From JALZCH01 sp036387135 (GTDB taxonomy: Bacteria; Acidobacteriota; Blastocatellia; Pyrinomonadales; Pyrinomonadaceae), in assembly GCA_036387135.1 (NCBI GenBank), contig DASVUH010000036.1, forward strand, positions 10,741 through 74,740: a stretch of 64,000 bases of DNA, read 5' to 3'. This document shows positions 43,086 through 53,000 of this stretch, in pieces (positions within the stretch are counted from its first letter, which is position 1; every line of letters begins with the position of its first letter). The position numbers were made by a program, and so were the translations under genes. The notes beneath the pieces were generated by a model that ran no database searches, was not told where the DNA came from, and was given only the letters and a program-made list of their open reading frames with translations.

Positions 43086-43955
43086 ATGCAGGGGGCGAAA
43101 AATCTAACGACAAAAGAAGTGGCGCGCATCTGCGGCGTCAGCGATGCGACCGTTAAACGTTGGGCGGAAGCCGGAATTTTGCGCGCCGAACGCACCAACG
43201 GCGGGCATCGCCGTTTTCGAGCCGAAGAAGTCGCGCGTTTTCAGCGCGAATCCGGTCTCGGATTGAAACAAACCGGCGCTGCTCAATCCATTTTAAAAAC
43301 CGTCGCGGCGCGCGTGTCGAGAAAATTTCAATCCGAATCGGCTCTTTTTCAAGCGCTGGTCGCCGGGCGCGAGGAAGAAACTACGAGCGTTTTAATCAAC
43401 GCTTTTTTGCAGGGCGAATCGCTCGCCGAAATTTTCGACCGCGAAATTTGCGCCACAATGACGCGCGTGGGCGAGCTGTGGTTTGAGGGAAGGCTTTCGG
43501 TCGCCCACGAACATCTGGCGACCAGAACCGTTTTAAGCTCCGTGCAGAAACTGCAAGCGGTCGTTCCGGTCGCCAAGTCGAACGGAAAACTGGCGATGTG
43601 CTGCACGATTGAAGGCGATTTTCACGAGCTTCCGGCGCATCTCGTCCAAATTCTGCTCGAAAGCAATGGCTGGGAAGTGCTGAATTTCGGCGCTCACACG
43701 CCGTTTTTCGCGCTCGCCGAAGAAGTCGTCGAACACAAACCCGATTTAATCTGCATTTCCGCAGCCATTATGTCCGACGTTGACCGCACCGCTCGCGATT
43801 TTCGCAGTTTTCGAGCAGACATCGGCAAAACAAACGTTGCGATTGTTCTCGGCGGACGCGGTTTTACCGATGAACACGCGCACAAACGGTTTGACGCTAA
43901 TCTAGTCGTCAAAACCTTTTCCGAGCTTGCAGAGTTTGCCGCAAACTTAAGTTGA
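43086..43955 (+). CDS. CarH/LitR-like MerR regulator with B12-binding domain (putative AdoCbl photoreceptor)
   Basis: 289 residues. MerR-type winged helix at 7-53 (TTKEVARICGVSDATVKRWAEAG, GGHRRF). A helical bundle carries W132-x9-E142-H143, exactly the Wx9EH signature that packs on adenosylcobalamin in CarH. The cobalamin Rossmann domain follows, with H180 in EGDFHELP as the lower-ligand His; the usual Gly three residues after His is Pro here. CarH-type proteins bind operators in the dark as tetramers and release them when light cleaves the cofactor. AAGGG precedes the ATG. No carotenoid or photolyase gene lies nearby, so autoregulation via the upstream repeats is the most visible candidate target. 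Confidence 0.87.
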   Translation: MQGAKNLTTKEVARICGVSDATVKRWAEAGILRAERTNGGHRRFRAEEVARFQRESGLGLKQTGAAQSILKTVAARVSRKFQSESALFQALVAGREEETTSVLINAFLQGESLAEIFDREICATMTRVGELWFEGRLSVAHEHLATRTVLSSVQKLQAVVPVAKSNGKLAMCCTIEGDFHELPAHLVQILLESNGWEVLNFGAHTPFFALAEEVVEHKPDLICISAAIMSDVDRTARDFRSFRADIGKTNVAIVLGGRGFTDEHAHKRFDANLVVKTFSELAEFAANLS

Positions 43956-44063
43956 TTTTTTTTAGATTTTTATGCGTTTCAAATTTATATTGTCAAAAAA
44001 GCGAAGTTGAGTCAGAATATAAATGTTCTATTTACATCCCCAATTTCAGAGAACGTTGTTTTT

Positions 44064-44276
44064 ATGGCGAGCAAGCGTCGGATTCGCGCCAATGCGTGCG
44101 AAGGAAAGGTGCGTCACATCTCGGAATCGCACGCCAAATATGCTTGTTTTGTGGAAAAACAAAGACTCGGCGAATGGCTGATTTATTATAAATGTAAATT
44201 CTGCCGCCGCTGGCATATTGGACACCCGCCAAAGAAAATTCGCCGCGCCATCAACGAACGCTACTTCGGTTCTTAA
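44064..44276 (+). CDS. Small Cys/His protein, unknown
   Basis: 70 residues starting at MASKRRIRANACEGKVRH. Cys residues at CEGKVRH, YACFV and the pair CKFCRRWHIGH suggest a metal-binding mini-domain like a zinc ribbon. Highly basic, so nucleic-acid contact is possible. The in-frame ATG-less upstream extension (from 44007) is not needed. Function unknown. Confidence 0.65.
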   Translation: MASKRRIRANACEGKVRHISESHAKYACFVEKQRLGEWLIYYKCKFCRRWHIGHPPKKIRRAINERYFGS

Positions 44277-44457
44277 ATTGTTTACATTCATTTTTTTATT
44301 CGTTTCAAACTTTAGTCGAGCGGTAATTTATTCCAAAGACAATCGGATGTGCGGTTAGGATTTGCCGTTTGGCGCATCATTTGCAAAAATTAGTTGAAAC
44401 ACTCGAAGCGCGTTTTCCCTTGAACTTGCGCGCTCAACCTTTTGCCCGTTTCGATTG

Positions 44458-45891
44458 ATGCGACAGTTAAGATTATTATTGCTGCTGTTTGTTTTCGGTT
44501 TCGCGCCGCTAATTACCTGCGCGCAGGAGGCGGATTTGCCTGAGCTTGTGCGCCGCATCAAACCGTCGGCGGTGGCAATTGAAACTTTTAGCGGAAAAGG
44601 CGAGAAACTTTCGCGCGGGAGCGGTTTTTTTGTTTCGAGAGATAAAATCATCACTAATCGCCACGTCATCGAGAATGCGGAAAAAGTCGAGATTCGTTTG
44701 AGCAGCGGTAAGACTTTTACTGCAAAAGGCGTGTTGGCGATTGACGGCGAAGCCGATTTAGCGCTGCTCTTAGTTGACGTTCCGGCGGAACAAGCGTCGC
44801 CGCTCTATATCGAAAAAGCGCCGCCGCAGGAAGGCGAATCAATCGTCGTTATCGGCAATCCGTTCGGTCTGGAAGGCTCGGTTTCAAACGGAATCGTTTC
44901 AGCCGTCCGGGAAATCGCAGGCTACGGCAAAATCATTCAAATCACCGCGCCGATTTCGCCCGGCTCAAGCGGTTCTCCGGTCGTCAATATGCGCGGCGAA
45001 GTCGTCGGAATCGCCACTTTGCAAGCCGCCGAAGGTCAAAGTTTAAATTTCGCAGTTCCCGCTGAACGTATCGCAGGATTAAAAATCGGAAATCTGCAAA
45101 CCTTTTCCGCGCTCGACGCCGACACGCGCAAAAGCAAACGCGCCGGAGCCGAGAGGCTTTACGCGCAAGGCTTGGCGCAGTTGTCGCGCGACGATTTTGC
45201 GCGCGCCGCGCCGCTTTTTGAACGCGCCGCGCAGGCGGATGAAAATTACGCCGAAGCGTGGTATCAAGCCGGTTTCAGCTACGGAATGCTGGGGAAACAC
45301 GCCGAAGCTCTGCGCGCGACAAAACAAGCCGCGCGCCTGCGTCCCGAATGGGCGCAGGCACAAATCAATATCGGCGCTTCGTCTTACGCGCTCGGTCAAT
45401 ACAAAGAGGCTGAAACGGCTTACAAACAAGCGGCAAAGCTAGATTCAAACAACCCGGAAGTTCAATACGCGCTCGGTTTGACTTTGAATAAATTAAACAA
45501 AGCTGACGAAGAAATTCTCGCTTACAAACGCGCAGTCGCGCTCAAACCGGATCACGCGAACGCGCTCGAACGGCTCGGAACTGCATATTTCAAAGCCGGG
45601 CGTTTTAAAGACGCGCTCGCCTCGTTCGAGCAGCTTAAAACATTTAAAGGCGACGCCAAATCTTACAATTATTTCGGCGAAAGCCTGCTCGAATTAGACC
45701 GCGCCGACGAAGCGATTTCCGCTTTTAACACGGCGGTCGGAATGAATTCCGATTTCGCAAAGGCGCGTTACAATCTCGGTCGTGCCGAATTAAAAAGAGG
45801 CAACCGCGACGCCGCGCTTATTCAGTACGAATTGCTCAGAACCACCAATACCGATTGGGCTGACAAGCTCTACGTTTTGATAAACCCGTGA
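44458..45891 (+). CDS. Secreted trypsin-like (DegP/HtrA-type) protease with TPR repeats
   Basis: 477 residues. A signal peptide (LLLLLFVFGFAPLITCAQ) precedes a serine protease domain with the triad H69 (ITNRHV), D100 (DGEADLALL) and S171 (SPGSSGSPV). Instead of a PDZ domain it continues with about six TPR units (from about 215 to the end, e.g. AEAWYQAGFSYGMLGKHAEALRA and AQAQINIGASSYALGQYKEAE). It should act in the periplasm, with the TPRs holding partners or substrates. The next gene overlaps its stop (GTGA), so the two are coupled. Confidence 0.92.
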   Translation: MRQLRLLLLLFVFGFAPLITCAQEADLPELVRRIKPSAVAIETFSGKGEKLSRGSGFFVSRDKIITNRHVIENAEKVEIRLSSGKTFTAKGVLAIDGEADLALLLVDVPAEQASPLYIEKAPPQEGESIVVIGNPFGLEGSVSNGIVSAVREIAGYGKIIQITAPISPGSSGSPVVNMRGEVVGIATLQAAEGQSLNFAVPAERIAGLKIGNLQTFSALDADTRKSKRAGAERLYAQGLAQLSRDDFARAAPLFERAAQADENYAEAWYQAGFSYGMLGKHAEALRATKQAARLRPEWAQAQINIGASSYALGQYKEAETAYKQAAKLDSNNPEVQYALGLTLNKLNKADEEILAYKRAVALKPDHANALERLGTAYFKAGRFKDALASFEQLKTFKGDAKSYNYFGESLLELDRADEAISAFNTAVGMNSDFAKARYNLGRAELKRGNRDAALIQYELLRTTNTDWADKLYVLINP

Positions 45892-46421
45892 ACGAACTTG
45901 AAGCGATTGCGGAGCTTCGCCGCATCAAAACCGCTTATCAAACTTTCATCCGCGACAATTTCGAGTCTGCGGCGCAGGATTGCAGCGTTTGTCCGACCTT
46001 CGGCGCCTGCTGCACCGACGCGCATTTCGTCAACGTTCACATCACTCGCCTCGAAGCTGTCGTTATTCGAGAATCAATCGGCAGCAATCCGAATTTAACC
46101 GAAAACGAAAAAAAATCGGTTTTCAAACGCATCAAAGAAACAATTGAGAAATACGATTTAAAAGACGCGGGCGACACTTTCGCGCAGACTTTTGCATGTC
46201 CGCTTTTTGACCAAAAAATCGGCTGTCTCGTTCACGAGGGCGGCGCAAAGCCCGCGCCCTGCATTCAGCACGCTTGTTACGAAAACAAACAAGATTTGCC
46301 GCCCGATTGTTTGCTGGATGGAGTCGAAAACAAAATCGAAAAACTAAACGGCGCGGTTTACGGCGAAGATTGGCGCTGGCTGCCGCTTCCGCTATGGCTT
46401 GATTCGGAAAATTTAAAATAA
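45888..46421 (+). CDS. YkgJ-type zinc/iron-chelating cysteine cluster protein
   Basis: 177 residues with start GTG at 45888 overlapping the upstream TGA. CSVCPTFGACC at about 29, then CPLFDQKIGCLVHEGGAKPAPC and CYENKQDLPPDC form the Cys-rich chelating pattern of the YkgJ/UPF0153 family, whose function is poorly known (metal or Fe-S binding is assumed). Coupling to the protease may only reflect gene packing. Confidence 0.85.
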   Translation: MNELEAIAELRRIKTAYQTFIRDNFESAAQDCSVCPTFGACCTDAHFVNVHITRLEAVVIRESIGSNPNLTENEKKSVFKRIKETIEKYDLKDAGDTFAQTFACPLFDQKIGCLVHEGGAKPAPCIQHACYENKQDLPPDCLLDGVENKIEKLNGAVYGEDWRWLPLPLWLDSENLK

Positions 46422-46500
46422 ATCATCCGTTCGATTTGTTTTAAATTTTCATTGGCTAGGTTTAACCTAAAGACTGATTTTGGACTGTAGATTTTAAGTT

Positions 46501-47388
46501 TTGAATACAAAAATCAAGAATGTTGGAGTCGTCGTCAAACCAAATCACGCAAAAGCGTGGGAAACGGCGTGCGAGCTTGGCGTTTGGCTGGAAAAACGCG
46601 GGATTCGGCTCGTCGGCAAAAGACTTTCGCAAGCCGAGCGCAGCGTTTCGGATTCGGGCTTAAATTGCGAGATTGAAATTGCCGGCGAAGATTATTTTGT
46701 CGAAGAAGTTGATTTAATCGTCGTTTTGGGCGGCGACGGAACGATGATTTCGACCGCGCGTTTGATCAGCGACCGTTCGATTCCGGTTTTGGGAATTAAT
46801 TACGGCGGGCTTGGTTATTTGACCGAGTTTCGTATCGAGGAGATGTTTGCGGCTCTCGAACAAATTCTTGCAGGAAATTATGAGCTTGATCCTCGCGTTA
46901 CGCTTCGCGTCGAGCATTGTCGCAACGGCGAAACTCTTTTGACCAACCGCGTGCTGAACGATGTCGTGATTAACAAAGCCGCGCTTGCCCGCATTATCGA
47001 ACTCGAAGTCTGGCTCGACCGTCTTTTCGTCAACAATTTCCGCGCTGACGGTTTGATTGTTTCGACGCCGACCGGCTCGACAGCTTATAACTTAAGCGCG
47101 GGCGGTCCGATTATTTTTCCGACGATGAACGCGGTTGTCATTACTCCTATTTGCCCGTTTACGCTCTCGAATCGCCCGATTGTCGTGCCGGATGAAGCGG
47201 AAATCGAGCTTGTTTTAAAAACTAAAAACGAGGAAGTCGCGCTCACGCTAGACGGTCAAGTCGGCTTTCAACTGCAAGCCGGAGATTCGGTCAAAATCCG
47301 CAAAAGCCGGATGACTTTTAATCTCGTCCAACCTCCAAACCGCAACTATTTCGACGTTCTCCGCGATAAATTACGCTGGGGACGATAA
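46501..47388 (+). CDS. nadK: NadK: NAD kinase
   Basis: 295 residues. VVLGGDGTMIST is the GGDGT ATP/NAD-binding motif, NYGGLGYLTEF and DGLIVSTPTGSTAYNLSAGGP the conserved catalytic-domain blocks. The enzyme phosphorylates NAD to NADP in the cytoplasm. The start is TTG at 46501; there is no good ATG upstream and the first residues (NTKIKNVGVVVKPNH) fit the family. No clear Shine-Dalgarno. A GGAGAAGAGGAG hairpin begins immediately after the stop. Confidence 0.95.
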   Translation: MNTKIKNVGVVVKPNHAKAWETACELGVWLEKRGIRLVGKRLSQAERSVSDSGLNCEIEIAGEDYFVEEVDLIVVLGGDGTMISTARLISDRSIPVLGINYGGLGYLTEFRIEEMFAALEQILAGNYELDPRVTLRVEHCRNGETLLTNRVLNDVVINKAALARIIELEVWLDRLFVNNFRADGLIVSTPTGSTAYNLSAGGPIIFPTMNAVVITPICPFTLSNRPIVVPDEAEIELVLKTKNEEVALTLDGQVGFQLQAGDSVKIRKSRMTFNLVQPPNRNYFDVLRDKLRWGR

Positions 47389-47474
47389 AGAAGAGGAGAA
47401 AAGGAGATGAGGAGATGAGGAGTTGTATTTTTCTCCCTTCTCCTCTTCTCCTCATCTCCTTTTCTCCTTTTCTT
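47388..47474. repeat. Tandem-unit hairpin, GGAGAAGAGGAG type, second copy
   Basis: The purine arm 47388-47422 (AAGAAGAGGAGAAAAGGAGATG...) and pyrimidine arm about 47433-47474 are inverted copies around a short loop (ttgtatttt). It fills the entire gap between nadK and the convergent VIT-VWA gene, whose stop abuts the right arm. Confidence 0.8.
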
Positions 47475-49693
47475 CATTTAATTACGCGATAAACTTTGCC
47501 TTTATGTACGACGACGACTTGTTCGCCGAGAGCAAAGAATTGCGCCAGTTCTTTTTCCTGAGTTATCAGGGCGAAATATTCATCGCTCGCAAACTGCACT
47601 TTGATTTCGGGCAGTTTTGTTTCCGGTTTAAATTCGGCGTCCTGCCAGAAACCGCTTTGCTGATAAAAAGTTTTCGTGCCGACTTGCTGCGCGACGGTTT
47701 GATTAACGAATACCTGTTCATCATCTTTATTAACCGTCACGACTGATTGTTGTGCGGTTTGTTGTTTACTGAGCGCAACCGCATCGGCACCGCTTTGAGC
47801 TTCGAGTTTGCGTTTCGCTTCAGCGGCTTTCATCGGACTGCTCATTAATAATCCGTTCATGTTTCTGGCGTTTACCGGCAAACTCCCATCTGTTGCTAAA
47901 TATGATGTGTACGGCGTGACAATTCCGAAGCGCGTTCCCAGATCAATGATTTCGTCGCGCAATTCCTTGTTTTCGCCATTCGCGCGGATTTGCTCTAAAA
48001 GCCAGCCGACGCGCCGCGTCGCCCAAAGGCGCGGGAGAAAATCGTTTTTCTCGTCTCGGTGCGGAAATTTTAAATTTTCGTAAAAGAAAGTTCTCGTTTC
48101 TTTGCCGTTTTTTCCCGTTACTTTCAACAGCGCGGTACGTAAATCGCTGTCATTTCGATAGCGACCGATCAGCGCGATTTGGGTTCCTTTAAATAAATCG
48201 GGCATTTTTCGCGGGTAAATCAAATCAATTTGCGCGACGCCCCAATCAATATCAATGTCGGTCAGAACGGGCGAACTGACTTTGGCGAAAAAGTTGGAAA
48301 CTTTGATTTCCAAATCTTCTTTCGGCTCGACGTAATCAGCCGCGCCGCCGGTTTGCGCCGCGAGCTTGTCGAGCAAGAACGTGTTGACATCGTAACCGAC
48401 GCCGAATGTAAAGAGCCGCAAATCTTCGATTGATTTTCTGCTTTCGGCGACGTTGGCGACGATTTTTTCCGGGTTTGTTTCGCTGACAGTCGGCAAACCG
48501 TCGGTCATAAACACGAGCATTTTCGGGCGGTCGCCGCCGTTGAACTGACGAATCGCCGCGCGCAGAGCGTCATTGATATTCGTGCCGCCGTTCGGGCGCA
48601 GATTTTTAACAAATTCCAGCCCGCGTGTTCTGCCCGCGGCGTCGGCTCTGATTAATCCGGTTTCCATCAAACGCTCTTCCCCGGCAAACGCGACGACGTT
48701 AAAACGATCTCCGTCGCGCAGATTTTGAATCCCGAACAGCAAAGCCTTGCGTGCTTTTTCCATTTTGCCTTCCTCTGCCATTGAACCCGATGTGTCGAGA
48801 ACGAAAACGATGTCTTTCGAGGAAAGCTCCTGTTCCGAAACCGCGTCGCGCGGCGATAACAACAGCAGAAAATAACCGTCTTTGCCCGGCTCGCGGTAAG
48901 TCAACAGCGATAAACCGAAATCTTCTTTCGTGACGCCGTAAAAAAGCTGAAAATCGTCCGGCTCTCGTTTGCCGGAAGTTTCAAACGAAAGAGTCGCGCG
49001 GTTTTCGCCGATTTTTCTGGTGTCAATTTGATGCGAGGGCGAATAAACGTTTCGCAGACCGTCTTTGCTTTCAATCTCGATTTTGCCCGAAATCGTGCCA
49101 ATCGGAACCGGATTTTTCCCGACGCCGAGCGGATAGCGATAAGCGACGGTTTCGTTTTCCGCTTTTAAAACCTGCGTATAAACAATTTCGAGCTTTTTGT
49201 CCGACCGCGGCGGAATCGGGAAAACTGTGGCTTGAAACAAATCTTTTCCGGCGTATTCCAGAAGTCCCGGATCGCGCTGGCGGCGGACGATTGATTCGTA
49301 AATCCGCCGCGCTTCTTCTCTCGTTCTGACTTCGCCGACAAGCCGCTTGTCGTTTTCCCAAATCGCAAACTCGGAAATCGAGGCGCTTTCGGGAATCGGG
49401 AAAAAATAAGTTCCTTCGAGCGTCGCGTCCGTGTCGTTGCGAAAAATTTGCTCGACGTGCGTGGTCGCAACCTGATTGTTTATCTTCGTATCAAGCTTGA
49501 TTGATTTAACCGGAAGTTGTTGGGGCAAAATAATGGGTCTCGGCAAAGGGCGCGGCGGAGGAATGCAGCGCGGCGGTCGGTCGCAGACAATCGGGACAAT
49601 CACGCCTTGCGCATTCGCAGGGGAAATCGCGGCGAAAAAAATCAGAAAAAAGCCGGAAAGAACGAAAAGAGCGGGCAAAAATTTCGCTTGCAT
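47474..49693 (-). CDS. Secreted VIT-VWA domain protein
   Basis: 739 residues. A signal peptide (FLIFFAAISPANAQ) is followed by a Pro-rich stretch (CIPPPRPLPRPIILPQQLP), a VIT domain (about 60-190, EQIFRNDTDATLEGTYFFPIPE) and a VWA domain with MIDAS DTSGS near 297 (IVFVLDTSGSMAEEGKMEKA) and MTDGLPTV. This matches the inter-alpha-trypsin-inhibitor-like proteins of many bacteria; no LPxTG or membrane anchor at the C-terminus. It probably mediates metal-dependent protein contacts outside the cell. No marine-proteobacterial sortase gene is adjacent. Confidence 0.92.
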   Translation of the reverse strand: MQAKFLPALFVLSGFFLIFFAAISPANAQGVIVPIVCDRPPRCIPPPRPLPRPIILPQQLPVKSIKLDTKINNQVATTHVEQIFRNDTDATLEGTYFFPIPESASISEFAIWENDKRLVGEVRTREEARRIYESIVRRQRDPGLLEYAGKDLFQATVFPIPPRSDKKLEIVYTQVLKAENETVAYRYPLGVGKNPVPIGTISGKIEIESKDGLRNVYSPSHQIDTRKIGENRATLSFETSGKREPDDFQLFYGVTKEDFGLSLLTYREPGKDGYFLLLLSPRDAVSEQELSSKDIVFVLDTSGSMAEEGKMEKARKALLFGIQNLRDGDRFNVVAFAGEERLMETGLIRADAAGRTRGLEFVKNLRPNGGTNINDALRAAIRQFNGGDRPKMLVFMTDGLPTVSETNPEKIVANVAESRKSIEDLRLFTFGVGYDVNTFLLDKLAAQTGGAADYVEPKEDLEIKVSNFFAKVSSPVLTDIDIDWGVAQIDLIYPRKMPDLFKGTQIALIGRYRNDSDLRTALLKVTGKNGKETRTFFYENLKFPHRDEKNDFLPRLWATRRVGWLLEQIRANGENKELRDEIIDLGTRFGIVTPYTSYLATDGSLPVNARNMNGLLMSSPMKAAEAKRKLEAQSGADAVALSKQQTAQQSVVTVNKDDEQVFVNQTVAQQVGTKTFYQQSGFWQDAEFKPETKLPEIKVQFASDEYFALITQEKELAQFFALGEQVVVVHKGKVYRVIK

Positions 49694-50059
49694 TGAAAAT
49701 GTCTCCTCGAAAGTTGTTGAAGCTACAGCCGATTTGGGAAGAGCCGGTAGTTTGCTGTGACGTTTTTGGGAACGCCGACGGTTGCTTTTTCTTGCGTTTA
49801 AAAAATAAAGTGAGATTTCTCGATTATAAAATCACCGACTTTCAGGTTTCGCTTTTATTGAATCTGCAATGGTTCAATCAGTTTGACAGAATTTGGCAGT
49901 AGGTCAGCTTAAATCACCGTTTTTAAATGCTCTCAAAAAAGGTAAGTCTTTTACTTATCTGCATTTCCCCTTTTGGTACATAGCTTGCTAAATAAGCGGC
50001 GGGATCGAACCTGAGTTTTTACCTCAACAATGTTTGATCGCCTTACCAAAAGGAAAGAA
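49694..50059. other. Divergent intergenic region, about 366 bases
   Basis: Contains leaders for the VIT-VWA protein (minus) and the subtilase (plus). AAGGAAAG lies just before the subtilase ATG. An A/T-rich inverted motif AAGTCTTTTACTTATC is near 49945. No ORF with coding character and no riboswitch that I can recognise. Confidence 0.5.
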
Positions 50060-53000
50060 ATGAAAAACCTGACGCTTTATTCATCGTTACATCGCTTTAC
50101 AGCCGTGCTGTTATTATCGGCAATGAGTCTGAGCCTGCTTTTCGGCGGCAGTCGAGTTCTCGCACAAACCCAACCGGCGCGCGAGAATTTATTAAACCCT
50201 AATAATCAATCTGAATCGCTGCTTGTCAAATATGCTGTCAATCTGACCGAAACGTCCGTTAATAACGAAAACGATTCAGAGGCAATTAAAGGATTTGATT
50301 CGGAGCTGAAAGAAATTTCCGCCGCTTTAACCCAACGGCAGCCCGTAAATCCGATTATCGTCAGCGAAGACGGCGGATCATCGGCTCTCCAGCTTGTGCA
50401 AATGCTGGCTGGCAAAATAGCCGCCGGCGATGCGCCCAAGTCTTTACGCGACAAACAAATTTACTGGCTCGACACCGCAAATCTTTATGACGGCGCGAAA
50501 AACGATGCTGAAATCGCGGCTCGCTGGTCGGCTCTGCTCGCCGAAGTCAAAGCCGGGCGCGGAAAACTAGTGCTCTTCGTCCTCGAATTGCCCGCTCTGG
50601 TCGGCGGGATTTCAAGAGAGTCGAAACCCGTCCAGACATTGCTCGAACAGGCGATTAAAGAAGGCAACCTGCGAGTTATCGGCGAAGTATTTGACGAAGA
50701 AACGTTCAACGCTTCGTTTGCAGCCAATCAATCGCTGCGACAATATTTCACTTTGATTAAATCGCCGCTCAGCGACGAAGGCACGGCGAAAAACGCCAAA
50801 ACCGAGCGCGAGCGTAAAGGTTTTGTCGGCGCTAAAATCGCCCCGGATTTGGAAGAAATGATTAACGCGAGCGATGAAAAAATTCGCGTTATCGCCCAGG
50901 TTAACAATCCCGACAGCGCCAGGCTCCAGCAGCTTTTAAAAGACGCCGATGCCGAGATCGTCAGCCGAATGGATAATTTCAACTCGCTTGAAATCGAGAT
51001 TCCGGCGCGCAACGTTTCGCTTTTGAGCGACAGCCGTTTGACGAATTATCTCTCCCCTAACCGTTCAATCGGCAATCTCGGTCACGTCAGCAAAGAGACC
51101 GGGCTTGATTCGATCCTGGCAAATCCCGCAACCGGCAATTTGAAGGGCGGCGGAATTGGCATTGCGATTCTCGATTCGGGCATTCAAAGCGCGCACAGCT
51201 CCTTTAAAAATGCTGCGGGCGTTTCGCGCATTTTAAAAGCCGTTGACTTCACCGGCAGCAACACCACCGACGATTTATACGGTCACGGAACTCACGTCGC
51301 TTCGATGGCTGCGGGCGGAAAAATGAGCGACGGAGATGAGCGTTTTACGGGAGTCGCTCAAGATTCAAACATTGTTAGTCTGCGTGTTCTCGACCAGTAT
51401 GGAAAAGGTCAAACGTCTTGGGTTTTAAAAGCTCTCGACTGGGTTTTATCGAATCGCACCGCTTATAACATTCGCGTAGTCAATCTGAGCCTGGGCGGAA
51501 ACGCCGTTGACAGCTACAAAAACGATGCGCTCTGCCGCGCCGTTCGCAAAATGGTTGATCACGGCATCGTTGTCGTCGCCGCAGCCGGAAACGACGGCAA
51601 AGATTCTAACGGACGCAAAATTTATGGAAGAGTTCATTCGCCCGGCAACGAGCCTTCGGCAATTACCGTCGGCGCTTCAAACACTTACGGCTCGGATGAT
51701 CGCGCCGACGACAGCGTCGCGTCATTTAGCTCGCGCGGTCCGACGCGCTCGTTCTGGACGGACGCGCAAAACAGAAAACATTACGACAACATCATCAAAC
51801 CCGACCTCGTCGCTCCGGGAAACAAAATCATCGGTTCAAAATCGAAAAGCGATAAGCTGAGCAGAGATTTTCCTTCGCTCAAAGCGAAAGATTCCGCCGA
51901 TGACAATCTGGACGCAATGTATTTGAGCGGAACTTCCGTTTCGGCTCCGGTCGTAGCCGGCAGCGTTGCAGTGATGCTGCAAGCGAACCCGAATTTGACG
52001 CCGAATATGGTCAAATCCATTCTTCACTACACGGCGCAGCCGCTGCGCGGATTTAATATGTTCGAGCAAGGCGCGGGACAATTGAATCTCGCGGGCGCGG
52101 TGACGGTTGCAAAATATGCGCGCACAGATTTGAAAGCTAAGTATTTGAGCGATCTCGGTTTTAACAATATCGCCAACGGTAACGGACAGGCTGAAAAGGA
52201 CCGCAGCAACGGCGGCGTAAACTCAGGCGACGGAGGTACGATTTCTCTCGACGGCGTGAAATATGCAAAAGGAATCGGCGTCCACGCAAACTCTCAATTA
52301 ACTTATGCTATGAACGGCGGCTATCAGTTCTTTATGTCCGACATCGGCATTGACGACGCGGTCGGCGCAAACGGAAAAGTCGTTTTCCAGGTTTACGTTG
52401 ACGGCGTGAAGAAATACGACAGCGCCGCGATGACTTACAGTACGGCGGCGAAATCCATCAAAGTTGATGTCGCGGGCGGAAAAGAGCTTAAGCTCGTCGT
52501 TACGGACGGCGGAGACGGCAACGCAAACGACCAGGCAGATTGGGCATCCGCGAGATTAACGCCGTACATTGACCCGTCGCAAAATATGCTCGCTCCCGCG
52601 TATCAATCGTATCTGCCGTATCTGCTGGCAACACCTAACCCACCGACAACAAACATCGGCTCCGGCGCGAGCTTCACCTGGTCGTGCGGAATTATCTTTA
52701 ATCGCACCTATGCGACCGGCACGGGATTGTTTCGCGCGCTGAAAGTTTTCGGCGAAGGCTATCTCCTCGGCGACGGCGTGAACGAAAGCACCGGCACTGT
52801 TTCGATCAACACCGCAATGCTCCCGTCAGACATCACGCTCGGAACTCAGGTAATGACGAGTAGCGGAATCGTAATGGGCGACGGAACGGCTTTAACCAAC
52901 GTTTCAAACCTGCTCGGCGACGGCATCGTGATGGGTGACGGCATCGTTATGGGCGACGGGGTTCTTATGGGCGACGGAGTTCTAATGGGCGACGGAATCG

